64,000 nt of DNA from Anaerolineae bacterium (GTDB lineage Bacteria > Chloroflexota > Anaerolineae > Aggregatilineales > JAFGMM01): contig JAOSJO010000025.1 of assembly GCA_027494055.1 (NCBI GenBank), positions 267,262-331,261 on the forward strand. Direction: 5' to 3'. Both the position numbers and the translations under genes were made by a program. Below the pieces are notes generated by a model, which was not told where the DNA came from, searched no databases, and saw nothing but the letters and a program-made list of their open reading frames with translations. Every line of letters begins with the position of its first letter. Within the stretch, counting starts at the first letter, position 1. Positions 60,815 through 64,000 of the stretch are shown one piece after another.

Positions 60815-63800
60815 TTATGGGCGGTGCCTGCCCGAATAGAAGCCGCTGATCCACCGCAGCGCATCGATCACGGAGCGCGGCGATACCTTCCCATCGACGA
60901 CCTGGTCGGCGGCGTCCGCGCCCAGGAAGCTCCGGCTGCCGCCGGTCTCGGCGATGCGCGCGATATACGCGGCGAGCGTCTGGCAATCCTGCGCCAGCAC
61001 GCCCTGAAGCTGGCGCTGCTCGTTGAGGCGGAGTTTGCGCCACCGGCTCTGGATTTCGTCCCGCAGCGCGTCGTGGGTGAGCCTGGGCGGGTCGCCGGGT
61101 GGAAACGCCTGCAGGAAGCCGCGCAGCAGCCCGGCGATGATGTCGATCTCGCGGAAGAGGACGGGCGTTGACCGGGAACCAAGCGCGTGCGGGGGGCTTC
61201 GGCGTCCAGTACGCGCTGGCGCACCTTCCCTTCGGAGAAGTGCCCGCCCAACCAGCGCAGCAGGTCCAGCCCGGAGCGGGGCAGGGCCTTGTTCGCGAGC
61301 AGCGCCGCCTCGTTGCCCTGGTAGCGGGGGTCGCCAAGCTCCTCCACGTAGCTTGCCACTTCCAGCGCCTGCGCCGAGAGGGTCAGCCGCTCCTCGTGCG
61401 AGAGGCTGCCGCTGAGCGCGTCGAGTTCGCCGGCCAGCCGCCTCGGCGTGGGGGGCCGGTTCAGCTCGAACGCCAGCAGGAAGTCGCCAAAGAAGTCGGC
61501 GGCAATCTTGATCTCTTCGGCGAGGAGCAGGAAATTGCGGTCGTCGAAGATGGGGCGGAGCGCAATGCAGGCGACCAGCGCCTCGCGCTCGCGGACGGCG
61601 CGCTGCCCGCCGAATGTCTCCACCAGGCGCGCGGCTTCCTTCTGGGGATGCGCCGGGCATGATCGCGCAGCAGCTCGACCGCCGCCTCGTGGGTGTCGAC
61701 GTCGGCGGCCAGCGCCGGCCACAGCCGGCGCAGGATCGGCGTCGCGTCGGCGGGAATTCTCCGGCAGCCGCTCGAACAGCGGCCCGATGACGCGCATGAC
61801 GCCGGTCCGGTTCTTGCGCCCCGCCAGAAACCGCACCAGATCGGCGATGAACGGATAGCCGACCACCACCACGAGGTCGGGGCGCTTGTTGACCAGATCG
61901 ACCATCCGGCTGGCGGCCGGCTCGATGGCGGGTTCCCAGCCGTGAGCGGTGAGCACGCCCTGGTACGCGCGCGCCAGCGCCACGTGGTCGATGGCCTGCT
62001 CGGCGCTCTCCATCCCCCGGAGCGCGCGCAGCGCCTGCTCCGGCGGGATGGGCGTCTGCTGGAACAGGTCGCCCACCAGGTCGCGGAAGTCCTCGCGCCG
62101 CTCCCCGGAGAAGAGCTGGAACTGGAAGAGCAGCAGCAGTTGCGCCAGGTCGGCGGGGAGGTCCAGAGTCAGGAGGGTTTGCGCCATGAGGAAGGGCGCG
62201 GGCGCAGGGAGGCTCGCGCCGGTCCCTGACCGGGCCAGCGACAGGATGGTGTGCTGGATCACCTGGCCGAAGCGCGCGCCCCGCTCCGAGCGCGCGAGCG
62301 TCCGCAGCGCTTCGAGCACGGGCAGCCCGACGAGCGGGTGCCGGTCGGTCACGACCGCCTGCTCGGCGAGCCGCGCCAGCACCATGTCGCCGGCAGGGCC
62401 GAGCGACTCGGCGGCGCGCACCAGCAGGTCGCCGGCGGGGCGCTCCAGCGGCGGCTCTGGCCCCAGGTGGGCGAGCGCGTCCTGCACCGGCCTGGGGAGC
62501 TGCGCGACGAGGTCATGGTCGGCGAGCAGGCTGTCGAAGTCGGCGGCTTCGAGGTGTTGCGCCGCCAAGCAGAGCATTGCCCTGGCGAGGCGCTCGTCGC
62601 TGCGCGCCGCCGAGAGCGCGCCGTGCAGCATGTTGCGCACCGGTCGCTGGTCAAGCACAAACGGGACCACCGCGAGTTCCTCCAGCAGCGCGGCCACTGC
62701 CGCCGGGTCGCCGGCCTCGACAAGCTCCTGCTCGTAGGCGAGGGCGATCCGCCCGAAGACGCGCGGCAGCGTCTCGGCGATGATGGGGCGCTCGTTGAGC
62801 CAGCGCCGGAGCACGTTGTAGGCGGCGCGCGCCTGCCCGCCCTGCGCCGCCGCGTCAAGTTGCTTGAAGAGCGCCACCGCCAGCGTCCGGTCGGTTTCCA
62901 GCAGCGGCAGGAGCGCGTCGGCAGTCTCTGGCTCGTCGAGCGAGAGTGTGATGCGCAGGAGATAGCTCGCGTAATCCGTCAGCAGCCGCCCGGAGAGCGT
63001 CGGATCGCTCTGCAGCAGGTCGATCACGGCCTCGCGGTCGATGGGCTGGCCCTCCGCCAGCGAGATGTCCATCACCGCGCGCCGCGAGACCGTCTCCAGC
63101 GCTTCGGACAGCGGCATGTACTGGAGGTGGTGCCGCGTGGCGTCGGCCAGGCCGTCCAGTTGCTTGATGAGCGAGACGGGGTTGAGCTGCATCTGGCCGA
63201 TGGCGAAGGCGCTGTAGGGACCCCGCAGCGGCGCGGTGACGAGCCTCGCCTCGCGCCAGTTGTAGACCTGGTCCTCAGCGGCGACCCTGTCGCCCGCGAC
63301 GAACTTGATCTGCGCCGGGCACGCGGCGCTGTCGGCGACGTTGGTCACAAAAGTGACCAGCGCGCGCGTGGGCTGCGGCAGCAGCGTCAGCAGCCCCTGG
63401 ATGAAGTCGAGCCTTGCCGCCAGCGGCGCGTCACAGCCGACGATGGCGAGCGGCTTCGCCTGCACGATGGCGGCGAGCAGCCCGCGCACGGTGCGCGCGT
63501 CGTTGTCGCAGGCGTCGAGCAGCGCGGTCAGCGCCGCGACGCGCTTTTTCGGCTTCGGCGGATCGGGGACGATGAGGGTGGTGGGCCGCAGCGCGCTGTT
63601 GAGCGTGCTGAAGGTGGGCATCTTGACGTCGAGCCGCGCCGGGAGCGCGTCCAGGTTCTCGACCAGTCCTTCGGCCACGTGCGCCGGCGCGAACAGGTAG
63701 TGGACGGTCGCGGGGTTGCTCACGCCGTCCTCGGCCCAGTTGCGCTGCGCGTGCGCCACGATGTAGTCGGCGCTCTTGCCCCGAAACAGGCCGACCGCGT

Positions 63801-63999
63801 TCGACTCAGGGCCGCTCACGTCCTCGTCGCCGACGGGCGCGATGGGGGCGAGGCGCAGCGCCTCTTTCCACTGGCCGACGGCCACGTCCGGCGAATACGC
63901 GATGAGCTGCGGCGTGCCGACCGGTCGCCCCGCCTCCATGAAGAATCCGTGATAGAGGTGCTCTAGCTGGGTTACTTTGCGCGCCGTCCGGGCAGCCAC
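60815..63999 (-). CDS. Very large protein of unknown function, possibly GAP1-related (cut at window end; indels)
   Basis: At least 1,060 residues to the window edge, read by joining frames near 61745, 61660 and 61175; the stop is TAA at 60815. The GTG at 63999 could be the start, as the first text is VAARTARKVTQLEHLYHGFF, or the gene may continue outside. There is no signal peptide or membrane helix. The first 300 residues are mixed alpha/beta with LIAYSPDVAVGQWKEAL, VHYLFAPAHVAEG and LLTLLPQPTRALVTFVTNVAD, and the rest is all-helical repeats. The early part faintly recalls the GTPase-associated protein 1 (GAP1) family of conflict systems, but I cannot confirm this. Otherwise no family recognised. 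Confidence 0.6.
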
Positions 64000-64000
64000 G

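Overview
The window is high-GC bacterial DNA (roughly two thirds G+C by eye). The style of the proteins suggests a Chloroflexota bacterium of the Anaerolineae type. Supporting traits are long Thr/Pro-rich linkers in exported proteins, many PPC-type beta-sandwich repeats, a TGS-less ThrRS, a FabL-type enoyl reductase and a CcmC gene followed by a CcmD-like protein. This assignment is inference from gene style; there is no rRNA or marker phylogeny here. About twenty genes can be read only by joining two or more frames, mostly at short G/C homopolymers. I treat these as one gene each with probable sequencing indels, not as mass gene decay.

Layout, left to right. 0-15 kb: a dynamin-like GTPase (-), an ABC exporter (+), a DoxX-like membrane protein (-), then a minus-strand series of ftsH, an SppA-like protease, a DUF4350-like membrane protein and a lipoprotein. 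A Ser/Thr kinase, a deoxynucleoside kinase and a histidine kinase follow. 15-24 kb: a 12-unit PPC repeat secreted protein, an ABC-F ATPase and two tandem TauE/SafE permeases. 23-30 kb: a serine hydrolase, a GT-C glycosyltransferase, and a lower-GC, indel-free NERD-helicase gene that looks acquired. 30-46 kb: an L,D-transpeptidase, a PrsA-like foldase, twin Thr/Pro-linker surface proteins, a KaiC-like ATPase, rsmI, RNase J, a phosphoesterase, dtd, fabL-type reductase, a metallo-beta-lactamase-fold hydrolase, a repeat-propeller lipoprotein, ccmC with a CcmD-like lipoprotein, and dapF.

46.4-51.1 kb is the most interesting stretch: two tandem threonyl-tRNA synthetase genes. Their ends are almost identical in nucleotide sequence but their catalytic cores are strongly diverged. 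Upstream of the first lies a 15-codon reading frame with six Thr codons and a good ribosome binding site. It runs into a strong hairpin whose right arm also belongs to a competing hairpin. Between the two genes, just before the Shine-Dalgarno of the second, is a perfect 8-bp hairpin with the 7-base loop GTGGTAG. Read as an anticodon loop this gives U33, anticodon GGU (Thr) and A37. Together they suggest a threonine- or ThrRS-responsive control system.

51-57 kb is a tightly packed surface-polysaccharide operon (four GT4 glycosyltransferases and a flippase, linked by start/stop overlaps or 3-base gaps) ending in a perfect hairpin. 57-64 kb (-) holds a 1,150-residue secreted propeller protein and the bulk of a very large unrecognised protein cut by the window edge.

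Several intergenic regions carry a family of dispersed palindromic repeats, including two diverged copies of an element of about 230 bp, in opposite orientation, whose central palindrome has changed in a compensatory way.
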